Source: Erythrobacter sp. (GTDB taxonomy: Bacteria; Pseudomonadota; Alphaproteobacteria; Sphingomonadales; Sphingomonadaceae). From it: a stretch of DNA of 64,000 nt. Made by a program: the position numbers and the translations under genes. Of this stretch, positions 18,512 to 27,011 are shown one piece after another. The stretch's first letter is position 1, and every line of letters starts with the position of its first letter. The notes beneath the pieces are model-generated. The model was not told where the DNA came from and did no database searches. It saw only the letters and a list, made by a program, of their open reading frames with translations. The stretch is from contig JAHEAV010000010.1 in NCBI GenBank assembly GCA_024642565.1, forward strand, positions 21,364 through 85,363, written 5' to 3'.

Positions 18512-19387
18512 ATGACTGCACCGATTATCCATCCCAATTGGGATCTTGAACCGGCGGGTGTGACCGATGGCTATTCGCTTGAAATCACCGCCAAGGATGT
18601 AGCGGCACTGCGCGAAGCTGCGCCGCTGATCCCGCCGGACACCCCCATAGCCATCACCTTTCTGCCTGGTGAGGAAGCCCAAGCGCGCATTGCCGCTGCG
18701 GTGGCCGTGCGCGAACTTGGTTTCGAGCCGATGCCGCATTTTTCCGCCCGGCGTATTCTGTCGCATGAAGAATTCGGCAGCTATCTGGAAGCGGTTGTTG
18801 GCGATGCCGGTGTACGGCGCTGCTTTGTCGTGGCGGGCGATCCCGCCGAACCGCAAGGTCCGTTCTTCGATACTTCCGCCATGCTCGCCACGGGCGCATT
18901 CGAACGGCTGGGAATCAAGGCAATCGGCGTTGGCGGGCATCCCGAAGGGCACCCCGTTATGACCGATCAGGAATGCTGGGATGTGCTGGATAGCAAGATC
19001 GCGGACATCCAGCGCCGCAATATGGCCCCGCTGGTGGTGACCCAGTTCAGTTTTGATCCGGACGCGGTGCTGGCGTGGCTCGTCCAGCTGCGCGCGCACG
19101 GGATCGATGCCCCTGTGCGGATCGGCGTTCCCGGACCAGCCGGAATCAAGACTCTGTTGCGCTTTGCGGCGCATTGCGGAGTGGGCGCGTCGGCGGCGGT
19201 GATGACCAAATACGGCGTGTCGATTACCAAGCTGCTGGGCACCGCCGGGCCGGACAAGCTGGTCGAAGCTTTCGCGTCCCGTCTTGGCGAAGAACATGGC
19301 CGGGTGCGTTTGCATTTCTATCCCTTTGGCGGGGTGGGCAAGACGGTCGAATGGATTGCCGATTTCAACCGCAGGCAAGGCCTCTAG
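18512..19387 (+). CDS. metF: Methylenetetrahydrofolate reductase
   Basis: A 291-residue MetF-type TIM-barrel flavoprotein. In biosynthesis it reduces 5,10-methylene-THF, but here it probably works in reverse, oxidising the 5-methyl-THF made by LigM, as reported for SYK-6 metF next to ligM. Evidence: SLEITAKDVAALREA, VVAGDPAEPQGPF, VGGHPEGHPVM and VTQFSFDPDAVLAW, which are the family's FAD/folate motifs. ATG 18512 follows GGGAGAAACGATC. An in-frame earlier start would overlap ligM. It ends 1 bp before the next gene. Confidence 0.92.
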   Translation: MTAPIIHPNWDLEPAGVTDGYSLEITAKDVAALREAAPLIPPDTPIAITFLPGEEAQARIAAAVAVRELGFEPMPHFSARRILSHEEFGSYLEAVVGDAGVRRCFVVAGDPAEPQGPFFDTSAMLATGAFERLGIKAIGVGGHPEGHPVMTDQECWDVLDSKIADIQRRNMAPLVVTQFSFDPDAVLAWLVQLRAHGIDAPVRIGVPGPAGIKTLLRFAAHCGVGASAAVMTKYGVSITKLLGTAGPDKLVEAFASRLGEEHGRVRLHFYPFGGVGKTVEWIADFNRRQGL

Positions 19388-19388
19388 C

Positions 19389-20057
19389 ATGGCCGATTAT
19401 GTGTTGGTGCACGGCGCGTGGGGTGGCGGGCACCTGTTTGGCCGGCTGGGCGATGATCTGCGCAAAGCCGGTCACCGCGCGTTGATTGCGCAACTGACCG
19501 GATTGGGTGCACGAACGCATCTGGTATCGCCCGCAATCGACCTGGCGATGCATATCGACGATGTCGTCAAACAGATCGAGGATGCCGATTATACCGATCT
19601 GGTCCTGGTTGGGCACAGCTATGGGGGAATGGTGATTTCCGGTGTAGCCAGCCGGATTGGCGGGCGAATTGCCCATATCATCTATCTCGATGCCTTTCTG
19701 CCGCAAGATGGCCAATCGTTGTGGGACATGGTTGGCGATTTTGAACGCGACCACTACATTTCCGGCCAGCGGGAAACTCCGGGACTGGTCACCCCCTTGC
19801 CCGGTCTCGACCCGACCGGGATGACCCATCACCCCTTGCTGACCCTTATCCAGCCGGTGAAATTCAGCGGCAAGGAACAGGAGATTTCCCGCCGCAGCTA
19901 TATTTATGCCAGCGGGTGGGATCATTCGCCCTTTGGCCCGTCCTATGGGCGGGCGAAGGACGATGCTGCCTGGCAGACACATGTCCTTGACTGCGGCCAT
20001 TTCGTGATGGGCGAACGGCCGGATGAACTGCGCGCGATCCTGCTGGACGCGGCTTAA
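19389..20057 (+). CDS. Alpha/beta hydrolase
   Basis: A 222-residue alpha/beta hydrolase beginning YVLVHGAWGGGHLFG, with the nucleophile motif VGHSYGGMV (Ser), catalytic-acid/His regions including SGWDHSPFGPS and LDCGHFVMGE. It belongs to the same broad esterase group as the protein at 15392 but is a distinct paralogue. It is third in the ligM-metF operon (1-bp gap), so it may act on an ester or CoA thioester feeding vanillate. It overlaps the 3' end of the convergent VOC gene by 4 bp. Substrate unknown. Confidence 0.82.
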   Translation: MADYVLVHGAWGGGHLFGRLGDDLRKAGHRALIAQLTGLGARTHLVSPAIDLAMHIDDVVKQIEDADYTDLVLVGHSYGGMVISGVASRIGGRIAHIIYLDAFLPQDGQSLWDMVGDFERDHYISGQRETPGLVTPLPGLDPTGMTHHPLLTLIQPVKFSGKEQEISRRSYIYASGWDHSPFGPSYGRAKDDAAWQTHVLDCGHFVMGERPDELRAILLDAA

Positions 20058-20452
20058 CCTCCAAAGAAATTAAGCTCCAGCAAGATGCCGTTGGGATCTT
20101 CGGTGAATATCTGGTCGAGATTGATCGCATCGACCCGGTTGAGTTTGTAGTCGGCGCCGCGTGCATCGAGCCGGTCAATCATTTCGGCAAAGCCGTGACA
20201 GCGCAGCGCGACATGATGGATCGAACCGGTCGGTCCGGCCACCACATCCCGTTCATAGGTGCGCGGACAATCCAGGCTGTTGATATGGAGGATCGCCCGG
20301 TCCGCGTGGTCGTACATCCATTGGGCATTGGTTGGCGTCAGCGGCGGCGGTGCATTGCGCCGCTGCAGGCCCAGAAGGCTGGAATAGAAGGCGCAGCTGG
20401 CATCAATATCGGGGGTGATGATGTTGATATGGTCAAGCGCTTCAACCTGCAT
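20054..20452 (-). CDS. VOC (glyoxalase/dioxygenase-fold) family protein
   Basis: A 132-residue two-module vicinal-oxygen-chelate protein. It begins ALDHINIITPDIDASCAFY and has metal-ligand candidates His in LDHINI, His in GSIHHVALRC and Glu in GILLELNFFG, the H-H-E pattern of metal-binding VOC enzymes. It could be a lyase, an isomerase or an extradiol-type dioxygenase; the product is not recognised. It is divergent from the ThDP decarboxylase with an operator in between, 32 bp from its start. Confidence 0.8.
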   Translation of the reverse strand: MQVEALDHINIITPDIDASCAFYSSLLGLQRRNAPPPLTPTNAQWMYDHADRAILHINSLDCPRTYERDVVAGPTGSIHHVALRCHGFAEMIDRLDARGADYKLNRVDAINLDQIFTEDPNGILLELNFFGG

Positions 20453-20484
20453 CGCTATGCTCCCTCATCCTGCTCTGATAATTT

Positions 20485-20499
20485 GTATCTAATACATAC
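20485..20499. promoter_or_regulatory. Island operator copy 4 (GTATCT-AAT-ACATAC)
   Basis: Right arm perfect, left arm 5 of 6, flanked by TT and AA. It sits between the VOC gene (minus) and the ThDP decarboxylase (plus), and could control both. Confidence 0.7.
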
Positions 20500-20617
20500 A
20501 AATCGCGCTGGCTGAAACTGTTTTAGCCTGTTAGGCCGCAGTTGGAGGGACAATTTGTATGACGGCCTATCCTGCCTTGCACATGCTGATTGATGGAGAA
20601 AGGATCGGCGTCGGATC

Positions 20618-22180
20618 ATGAGTGAAGTCACTGTACGCGAGGCCACGATTGCCGTGCTTGACCGGTTGGGGATGACCACGATCTTCGGCAATCCCGGATC
20701 GACCGAACTGCCGATGTTCCGCGATTTTCCCGAGCATTTCAGCTATGTGCTGGGGCTGCAGGAATCGGTCGTTCTGGGGATGGCCGATGGCTATGCGCAG
20801 GCCACACGCAACGCGGCGCTGGTGAATTTGCATTCGGCGGCGGGCGTGGGTCATGCGCTGGGCAATCTGTTTACCGCTTATAAGAATCAGACGCCACTGG
20901 TTGTTACCGCTGGCCAGCAGGCTCGCTCGATCCTGCCCTTCGAACCTTTCCTGTTTGCCGAACGGCCAACCGAATTCCCTCGGCCCTATGTCAAATGGGC
21001 GGTCGAACCGGCACGCGCGCAAGATGTGCCGGGGGCTATCGCCCGCGCCTATCATATCGCGATGACGCCGCCGTGCGGTCCGGTGTTTGTCTCGATCCCG
21101 ATCGATGATTGGGACCAAATGTGTACACCGCCGGCCGCCACCCGCATGTTTGCCCGCACCTGCGGCGATGCCGCCGCGCTGGGCGAAGTGGCGGATGCTC
21201 TGGCCCATGCGCGCAAGCCGGTCTTTGTTGTCGGGGCGCAGATTGCGCTCGACGATGCATGGGACGCGGTGATTGCGCTGGCCGAACGGCACAACGCACC
21301 CGTGTGGGTCGCGCCCATGAATGCGCGCGTATCCTTTCCGGAAGATCACCCGTTGTTCCAGGGCTTCCTTGACGCCTTTCGCGAACGGATCGTCGCTGCG
21401 CTGGGTGAAACGGATCTGGTGCTGGTGCTAGGCGGCCCGGCCTTCACCTATCATGCCGAAGGCTTTGGCCCGCATGTGCCCGATGGTGCCGCCTTGTTCC
21501 AGCTGACAAATGACTCGTCCATGGCAAGCTGGCTGCCGGAAGGCACGGCTGTGGTAACTGATCTCAAAGCGGGTCTGACCCAATTGCTGGCTGGGCCAGA
21601 ACCCCGGATGCGCCCGGCAGTGCCTGCAAGGGCAAAACCTGCGGCGCTGCCCGATATGCCTTTGACCGATGCCATGGTGATGCAGCGTATTGCTGCCTTG
21701 CGTCCGGCAAACAGTGTAATCGTCGAAGAAGCGGCGAGCAGCCGCGGGGCAATGCATGACCATTTGCCGATTGTGGCAAAGGATGGTTTTTACACCTGTG
21801 CCAGCGGCGGGCTTGGGCATGGCCTGCCTGCGGCCATCGGTGTGGCTCTGGGCCGCCCCGATGCGCATGTGATCGCCTTGCTGGGCGATGGCGCGACAAT
21901 GTATGCGGTGCAGGGCCTGTGGTCGGCGGCCAAGCTGGGGCTCAACATGACTTTTGTGATCGTGAACAACAGCCGCTACGAAGCCCTGCATGTTTTTGGC
22001 CGGCATTTCGGTTTGCAGTCGCTGGTAGGAACCGATCTTTCGGGACTGGACTTTGTGGCGATGGCTGCGGCGCAAGGAGTTGCCGGGGTCCGGGCCGATA
22101 GTGTCGAAGCGCTTGATGCCGCCTTATCGGCCGCTTTCACGTCATCAGGACCAAGGCTGGTGGAGGTGCTGGTTACGTGA
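20618..22180 (+). CDS. mdlC: Benzoylformate-decarboxylase-type ThDP-dependent enzyme
   Basis: A 520-residue thiamine-diphosphate enzyme with the three domains of the pyruvate decarboxylase family. The ThDP motif runs from GDGATMYAVQG to VNNSRYE. The residues that mark benzoylformate decarboxylase are kept: Ser28 in NPGSTELPM, His72 in NLHSAAGVGHALG and His279 in FTYHAEGFG, matching Ser26, His70 and His281 of Pseudomonas MdlC. The conserved glutamate is in LQESVVLGMADGYAQ. It should decarboxylate an aryl-glyoxylate to the aryl aldehyde; in this island vanilloylformate or 4-hydroxyphenylglyoxylate, giving vanillin or 4-hydroxybenzaldehyde, is plausible. The substrate is inference. Confidence 0.85.
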   Translation: MSEVTVREATIAVLDRLGMTTIFGNPGSTELPMFRDFPEHFSYVLGLQESVVLGMADGYAQATRNAALVNLHSAAGVGHALGNLFTAYKNQTPLVVTAGQQARSILPFEPFLFAERPTEFPRPYVKWAVEPARAQDVPGAIARAYHIAMTPPCGPVFVSIPIDDWDQMCTPPAATRMFARTCGDAAALGEVADALAHARKPVFVVGAQIALDDAWDAVIALAERHNAPVWVAPMNARVSFPEDHPLFQGFLDAFRERIVAALGETDLVLVLGGPAFTYHAEGFGPHVPDGAALFQLTNDSSMASWLPEGTAVVTDLKAGLTQLLAGPEPRMRPAVPARAKPAALPDMPLTDAMVMQRIAALRPANSVIVEEAASSRGAMHDHLPIVAKDGFYTCASGGLGHGLPAAIGVALGRPDAHVIALLGDGATMYAVQGLWSAAKLGLNMTFVIVNNSRYEALHVFGRHFGLQSLVGTDLSGLDFVAMAAAQGVAGVRADSVEALDAALSAAFTSSGPRLVEVLVT

Positions 22181-22304
22181 TCGTGGGCTTGGCTCATAAT
22201 CTGCCGGTGCAAAACCGTTCGACATGCGCGATGCGGATCAGTTCTGCCGATGTTGAAGTGCAGGGCCGATCATGCGAAAGGGCGCCCAGCACAAAGGGAA
22301 CGCT

Positions 22305-22778
22305 ATGATTGCCAACAAAGAAACGCTGGTCCCGACCACGCCGCATGTCGAAGGTGATGAGGATATTGGCGAAATCGCCAATATCGTGGGTTTTCATATC
22401 CGGCTCGCCCATGGGGCAACCTACCGCCATTTTACCGAAACATTTGCCGATCTGGATCTGACCCAGAAGCAGGTCTCCGTCCTGTGGCTCATTGGTGATC
22501 ATCCGGATATCGCCCAGACAGACCTGGCGCAACGTATGCGCATGGACCGCGCAACCACCATGGCCATTGTCAACCGGCTGGAAGCGCGCGACTATCTCGT
22601 CCGCGGTAAATCCAAAACTGATGGCCGCAAGCAGACATTGAATCTGACGGATTCCGGGCAGGAAATGCTGACCGTCGCAAAATCGGCCATCAACGAGCAT
22701 GAACAATGGCTAAAAAGCCGGTTCACGGACAAGGAAGTTGAACAATTGATCGAGATGCTAACGCGCATCCACGAATAA
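22305..22778 (+). CDS. MarR-family transcriptional regulator (candidate island regulator, DesR-like)
   Basis: A 157-residue winged-helix regulator. The HTH covers about residues 55-105 (LTQKQVSVLWLIGDHPDIAQ, then TDLAQRMRMDRATTMAIVNRLE) and the wing is KSKTDGRKQTLNLTDSG, with dimerisation helices at both ends. ATG 22305 follows AAAGGGAACGCT; an upstream ATG at 22272 would add 11 residues. It is the only DNA-binding regulator in the window. MarR dimers bind palindromes of about 15-20 bp, which fits the ten GTATGT-N3-RCATAC sites. In SYK-6 the MarR proteins DesR and FerC repress vanillate/syringate and ferulate genes, so a phenolic or CoA-thioester inducer is likely. Its own promoter shows no copy of the palindrome. 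Confidence 0.88.
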   Translation: MIANKETLVPTTPHVEGDEDIGEIANIVGFHIRLAHGATYRHFTETFADLDLTQKQVSVLWLIGDHPDIAQTDLAQRMRMDRATTMAIVNRLEARDYLVRGKSKTDGRKQTLNLTDSGQEMLTVAKSAINEHEQWLKSRFTDKEVEQLIEMLTRIHE

Positions 22779-22803
22779 ATCGCTCTTTGGGGGAAGGGAC
22801 GCA

Positions 22804-24120
22804 ATGACACCGAAACAGATTATCGAAAACGGCAGGATGCATCCGCGCCAGTGGACCGCCGTAATGATCACGGTGTTTCTGAACGCACTGGACGGTTTCG
22901 ACATCCTGTCGAGCGCCTTTGCCGGACCCGGCATCAAGCAGGAATGGAACCTTGCGCCCGATGGCCTTGGCGCGGTTCTGGCGATGGAACTTGTCGGCAT
23001 GGGTGTCGGTTCACTGTTGCTGGGCGGTGTCGCGGACCGGATCGGCCGCCGCAAGACGATACTTCTGTGTTTGTCCCTCATGTCTATGGGGATGTTTTTG
23101 GCGGCCTTTGCGGCTTCCCCGCAATCGCTTTCCCTATGGCGGTTCATGACCGGTCTCGGGATCGGCGGAATGCTGGCCTCGATCAACGCTGTTGCGAATG
23201 AATTTTCCAGCGCGAAAGGCCGCAGCATCGCCATGGCGCTGATGGTGATAGGCTATCCGGTGGGCGGGTTTATTGGCGGGCTGGTGGTTAAATACGGCCT
23301 GCCACCCAACGATTGGCGCGCCATTTTCGAATTTGGCGGCACAGCCACCGTTCTGTGCATTCCCCTGGTGTGGTTCTTCGTTCCTGAAACCCCGTCCTAC
23401 CTCAATTTTCGCCGTCCGCCCGGTGCGCTGGAAAAAATCAACAAGACCCTGACCAGTTTCCGCCTGACCCCGCTAACCGAATTGCTGCCGCTGGAAGAGG
23501 CTCAGGCCAAGGCGAGCGTGGCTGACATCTTCAAGCCGGCCTATCTGCGCAGCACCCTGTTATTGTCTTTTGCCTACGCATTCCACGCTGTGACCTTCTA
23601 TTTCGTGCTCAAGATGGCACCTATCATCATGTCCGACCCGTCCTATGCCGGGCAGACATTCACGCGCGCGGAAGGGGCCGGTGTGCTGGCCTATGCCAAT
23701 CTGGGCGGCGCGGCAGGCGGGCTGGTATTCGGCTGGTTCATGCACCGGTTCGGGATCAAACGTGCGACAATCGTGGCGCTTGCCCTGTCAAGCGTCCTGG
23801 TCGCCTATTTCGGGGTCGGTCAAAACAGCCTTGTAGGCTGGACGATGGCCGTAATCGGCGTCGGACTATTCACCAATTCGGCGATTGTCGGTTTCTATTC
23901 GGCGTGGGCGCTGGCCTATCCGACCCATGTCCGCGCAACCGGCACCGGTTTTGCCCTCAGCATCGGGCGGGGCGGGGCCGCCCTGTCACCCGTGCTGGCC
24001 GGGGTCCTGTTCGCCAATCACCTGAACCTGCAAACGGTGGCCATTGTGATGGGCAGCGGCTCTCTGATTTCGCTGGTCCTGTTCGCCATGGCCAATTTGA
24101 AGGATGCCGAAGGGTCCTGA
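22804..24120 (+). CDS. MFS transporter, aromatic acid:H+ symporter type
   Basis: A 438-residue major facilitator with about 12 transmembrane helices. The first-helix motif LNALDGFDILSSAF and the loop 2-3 motif GGVADRIGRRKT are those of the AAHS family (PcaK, VanK, BenK). It probably imports an aromatic acid such as vanillate, 4-hydroxybenzoate or a hydroxycinnamate across the inner membrane. It lies 25 bp after the MarR gene on the same strand, so the two may be co-transcribed. Its stop codon directly abuts the 3' end of the convergent CoA ligase gene. Confidence 0.88.
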   Translation: MTPKQIIENGRMHPRQWTAVMITVFLNALDGFDILSSAFAGPGIKQEWNLAPDGLGAVLAMELVGMGVGSLLLGGVADRIGRRKTILLCLSLMSMGMFLAAFAASPQSLSLWRFMTGLGIGGMLASINAVANEFSSAKGRSIAMALMVIGYPVGGFIGGLVVKYGLPPNDWRAIFEFGGTATVLCIPLVWFFVPETPSYLNFRRPPGALEKINKTLTSFRLTPLTELLPLEEAQAKASVADIFKPAYLRSTLLLSFAYAFHAVTFYFVLKMAPIIMSDPSYAGQTFTRAEGAGVLAYANLGGAAGGLVFGWFMHRFGIKRATIVALALSSVLVAYFGVGQNSLVGWTMAVIGVGLFTNSAIVGFYSAWALAYPTHVRATGTGFALSIGRGGAALSPVLAGVLFANHLNLQTVAIVMGSGSLISLVLFAMANLKDAEGS

Positions 24121-25632
24121 TCAGCCAGCGCGTTCCTTTGCAAGCTCTGCAATTGCCCGTGCTTGCAAGAGGTGCTTCTGCACTTTGCCGGAGGCTGTCC
24201 GGGGAATGGTATCGGTGATCGCCGCAGTCTTGGGCACCTTGAATTTTGCCAGTCGGCTTGTGCAATGGGCAATGATGTCTGCGCCCGTCACCGCCCGCCC
24301 TGCCACCGGGATGACATAGACCCGGCCCACTTCGCCCCACCGGTCATCGGGCACACCGACGACCGCGCATTCGGCGACATCGGGCAGTTCGGCGATTGCC
24401 GCTTCGACTTCGGCCGGATAGACATTTTCGCCGCCGGAAATGTACATGTCCTTCTTGCGGTCGACGATGTAAAAATAGCCTTCTTCGTCGCGCACCGCGG
24501 CATCGCCGGTCACAAACCAGCCATCGACAAAGGCCTTGGCCGTCAGTTCGGGTTGGTTCCAGTATCCCATCGCCACGCTCGGCCCGGAAACCAGCAATTC
24601 GCCCCGTTCACCGGCGGGCACTTCCGCGCCGGAATCATCGACGATCTTGGCCCGAATGGTCATCAGCGGCAAGCCGCAGCTACCCGCTTTGGACAGCATC
24701 AGATCAAGTTCGAAGGGCGGAATGGCAAAGTTGCTGCCCGTCTCCGACATGCCGAACCCTTCGGAAATTCTGACCCCTGCACTAAGATAGCGTTCGCTTT
24801 GTGCCTTGGGATTTGGCGCGCCGCCGATTGCCCAGGCAACGATCTTGCGAAGCTTCTCTGCGTCAAATTCAGGCCGCTGCCACAGGGTCGCTGCCATCTG
24901 CGGGACCGAGAAATAATGCGTTACGCCCAGTTTTTCATCCGTCATTCGCCTCAGCGTCATTTCCGGATCGAACCCTTCGGAAATCAGGACTGCGCCGCCC
25001 GCGAGTAACGGAGTCCGCATCGCCGCCATCAGACCAGCGGTGTGAAACAGGGGCATGTCGCACAGGAAGGTACTGCTGATGGTCACGGCATTGCCGTGAA
25101 TCAAATTGGTGCAGCCCCAGAAATTGTTCTGTTCCGAAAGCATCACCCCTTTCGGCCGTCCGCTGGTGCCGGAGGTGTAGAGCAAGGTTGAAACATCGGT
25201 AAAATCCCGGCGGGCCTGAGCTGGCGGCGCGCCACCGGCTTCGCCGAGGCCCAGCATATCGCCGATCGCGAGTGTTTCTGGCGCATTGTCCGGCGCGGTA
25301 AAGGCTTCCTGCATGAACAGGGCCGCCGGCTGACCATCATCAACCAGCCCTTCCAGTTCCTTGACGGCCAAACGCCAGTTCAGCGGCATGAAGATCGTGC
25401 CGGACCGGATGCAGGCGAACTGCAGGATGGCCATCTCGGCGCAATTCTTCGACAAACTCGCCAGGCGCTGGCCGCTTTGGGGGCCAAATTTGGCCACGAT
25501 CCAGGCGGCCAGCCGGTCGATTGCCCGATCAAGTTCGGCGTAAGTCCACTCCCGCCCAGTGGCGAGATCGACCATCGCGCGCTTGCTGGGCATTGCATCG
25601 GCATAAGTGGAAATGGCATCGAGCCTGATCAT
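24121..25632 (-). CDS. AMP-forming acyl-CoA synthetase, probable hydroxycinnamoyl(feruloyl)-CoA ligase
   Basis: A 503-residue ANL-superfamily ligase. Core motifs: TLLYTSGTSGRPKGVMLSE (P-loop-like), EGFGMSETG, GDAAVRDEEGYFYIVDRKKD (hinge Asp/Arg) and the catalytic lysine in PRTASGKVQKHL. The gene follows the hydroxycinnamoyl-CoA hydratase/lyase gene by 3 bp, so activation of ferulate, p-coumarate or caffeate to the CoA thioester is the likely reaction. SYK-6 uses an ADP-forming FerA instead, so this is a different ligase type for the same step. Start ATG 25632. Confidence 0.85.
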   Translation of the reverse strand: MIRLDAISTYADAMPSKRAMVDLATGREWTYAELDRAIDRLAAWIVAKFGPQSGQRLASLSKNCAEMAILQFACIRSGTIFMPLNWRLAVKELEGLVDDGQPAALFMQEAFTAPDNAPETLAIGDMLGLGEAGGAPPAQARRDFTDVSTLLYTSGTSGRPKGVMLSEQNNFWGCTNLIHGNAVTISSTFLCDMPLFHTAGLMAAMRTPLLAGGAVLISEGFDPEMTLRRMTDEKLGVTHYFSVPQMAATLWQRPEFDAEKLRKIVAWAIGGAPNPKAQSERYLSAGVRISEGFGMSETGSNFAIPPFELDLMLSKAGSCGLPLMTIRAKIVDDSGAEVPAGERGELLVSGPSVAMGYWNQPELTAKAFVDGWFVTGDAAVRDEEGYFYIVDRKKDMYISGGENVYPAEVEAAIAELPDVAECAVVGVPDDRWGEVGRVYVIPVAGRAVTGADIIAHCTSRLAKFKVPKTAAITDTIPRTASGKVQKHLLQARAIAELAKERAG

Positions 25633-25635
25633 TGC

Positions 25636-26475
25636 TTAATCCTTGATCTTGCTGGCATCAAAGGTGCCAAGGCCCGGCTTGAAGCTTTTCTCGTCAAGAA
25701 ACTGGCGCGTGGCTTCCTTTCGCGCGGCGGCACCACCGAAGCTGTGCAGGGCTTCCTGTGCGCGGATCTGGTAATCCAATGCGTTATCATAGGTCATGTC
25801 GACCATGCGGCGCACGGCCCATTTTGTGGCCCGCAGCGCGTTGCCATCTTTCTTTTTGAGTGCTTCGGCAATTTCTGTCACCCGCGCCTTCAGCTGGCTG
25901 GCGGGGACAGCTTCGGTCACCAGCCCTTGTTCTTCAGCTTGCTTGCCCGTCAGGTTCTCGCCCATCATGGCATGGTACATCGCCTTGCGGAACGGCATCA
26001 GTTCCTGCACGACCTTGGATGCGCCGCCGCCGGGCAGAATACCCCAATTGATTTCACTCAGCCCGAAGGTCGCATCTTCGCTGGCAATGGCGATGTCACA
26101 GCCGAACAGCGGGCCGTAGCCGCCGCCGAAACACCATCCGTTGATCATCGCGATAGTCGGCTTTTCATACCAGCGCAGCCGTTCGAACCAGCCGTAGGAT
26201 TCGCGCTGGGATTTGCGAATGGCCCACAATCCCTGTTCTTCGGTTTCGCGGAAATATTCCTGCAAATCCATACCGGCCGTCCAGGCATCGCCTTCACCGG
26301 CCAGGACCAGGACTTTCACATCTTCTCGGAACTCCAACTGCTCCAGCACGCGGAGCATTTGGCGGTTCAGCTTGGGGCTCATACAGTTGCGTTTTTCGGG
26401 CCGGTTGAAGCTGACCCACGCAATCCCGCCCATCACGTCAAAAGAAACAGTGTCTTCTTCGCTACGCTCGGCCAT
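25636..26475 (-). CDS. ferB: p-Hydroxycinnamoyl-CoA hydratase/lyase (feruloyl-CoA hydratase/lyase)
   Basis: A 279-residue crotonase-superfamily enzyme that hydrates feruloyl-CoA and splits it to vanillin and acetyl-CoA. It matches the Pseudomonas HCHL family: NRPEKRNCMSPKLNRQML, GAWTAGMDLQEYFRE-like AWTAGMDLQEYFRE, AMINGWCFGGGYGPL and FGLSEINWGILPGG, with the catalytic Glu in LSEINWG (Glu143 of HCHL) and QFLDEKSFKPGL near the C-terminus. ATG 26475 follows GGGAG by 5 nt; an upstream in-frame GTG at 26487 is less likely. It is divergent from the formate dehydrogenase operon across an operator. Confidence 0.9.
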   Translation of the reverse strand: MAERSEEDTVSFDVMGGIAWVSFNRPEKRNCMSPKLNRQMLRVLEQLEFREDVKVLVLAGEGDAWTAGMDLQEYFRETEEQGLWAIRKSQRESYGWFERLRWYEKPTIAMINGWCFGGGYGPLFGCDIAIASEDATFGLSEINWGILPGGGASKVVQELMPFRKAMYHAMMGENLTGKQAEEQGLVTEAVPASQLKARVTEIAEALKKKDGNALRATKWAVRRMVDMTYDNALDYQIRAQEALHSFGGAAARKEATRQFLDEKSFKPGLGTFDASKIKD

Positions 26476-26523
26476 ATTGTCTCCCACTCGATATCTTCTA
26501 TACTGTTTGCAGCCCTAGATATT

Positions 26524-26538
26524 GTATGTATAGCATAC
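26524..26538. promoter_or_regulatory. Island operator copy 5 (GTATGT-ATA-GCATAC)
   Basis: A near-perfect palindrome lying 48 bp from the hydratase/lyase start (minus) and 65 bp from fdsG (plus). Its place ties hydroxycinnamate cleavage and formate oxidation to the same control. Confidence 0.75.
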
Positions 26539-26603
26539 TAAAAAACGGGTCAATGTAATGTCGGTCATGGCATTACCGATTATCCGGGAGAGCGGCTATA
26601 ACG

Positions 26604-27011
26604 TTGGAACCGATCCTTGCGCGCCACCGGGCGACACAGGACAGCTTGCTGCCCATCCTGCATGATGTGCAGGCCGAATTTGGGCACATAAGCGAGGATG
26701 CGATCCGCACGATCGCAGAAGCACTGAACCTGACCCGTGCCGAGGTATACGGGGTGGTCAGTTTCTATCACGATTTCCGCAGCCAGCCAGACCCCCGTCC
26801 AGCGATCAAGATTTGCCGGGCCGAAGCCTGCCAGGCGCGCGGGATCGAAGCCCTTATGCCCGCGATCGAGGCCGCTGCCGGTGCCAGGGTGCGGGTCGAA
26901 ACCACCTATTGCCTCGGGCTATGTTCGGTCGGCCCCGCCGCAATGATCGGCAAGGATGTACATGCCCGCCTGACAGAAGGCAGCGTTGGCGATCTGGTGA
27001 ATTCCCTGTGA
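26604..27011 (+). CDS. fdsG: NAD-dependent formate dehydrogenase gamma subunit (NuoE-like)
   Basis: A 135-residue thioredoxin-like [2Fe-2S] subunit, homologous to NuoE, of the soluble NAD+-linked formate dehydrogenase. Cluster cysteines lie in KICRAEAC and ETTYCLGLCSVGPA. The LLPILHDVQAEFGHIS helix and VYGVVSFYHDF are family signatures. No ATG is in frame, so a TTG at 26604 is used; the nearest strong SD (GGGAG at 26585) is rather far, so initiation may be weak or the start differs. First gene of fdsG-fdsB-fdhD-mobA-fdsA-fdsD, in which every junction overlaps by 4 bp. Confidence 0.9.
   Translation: MEPILARHRATQDSLLPILHDVQAEFGHISEDAIRTIAEALNLTRAEVYGVVSFYHDFRSQPDPRPAIKICRAEACQARGIEALMPAIEAAAGARVRVETTYCLGLCSVGPAAMIGKDVHARLTEGSVGDLVNSL

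Noticed and set aside
26558..26606. ATG codons upstream of fdsG as its start
   Set aside because: Those at 26558 and 26567 are out of frame, and the in-frame one at 26553 is followed at once by a stop codon.
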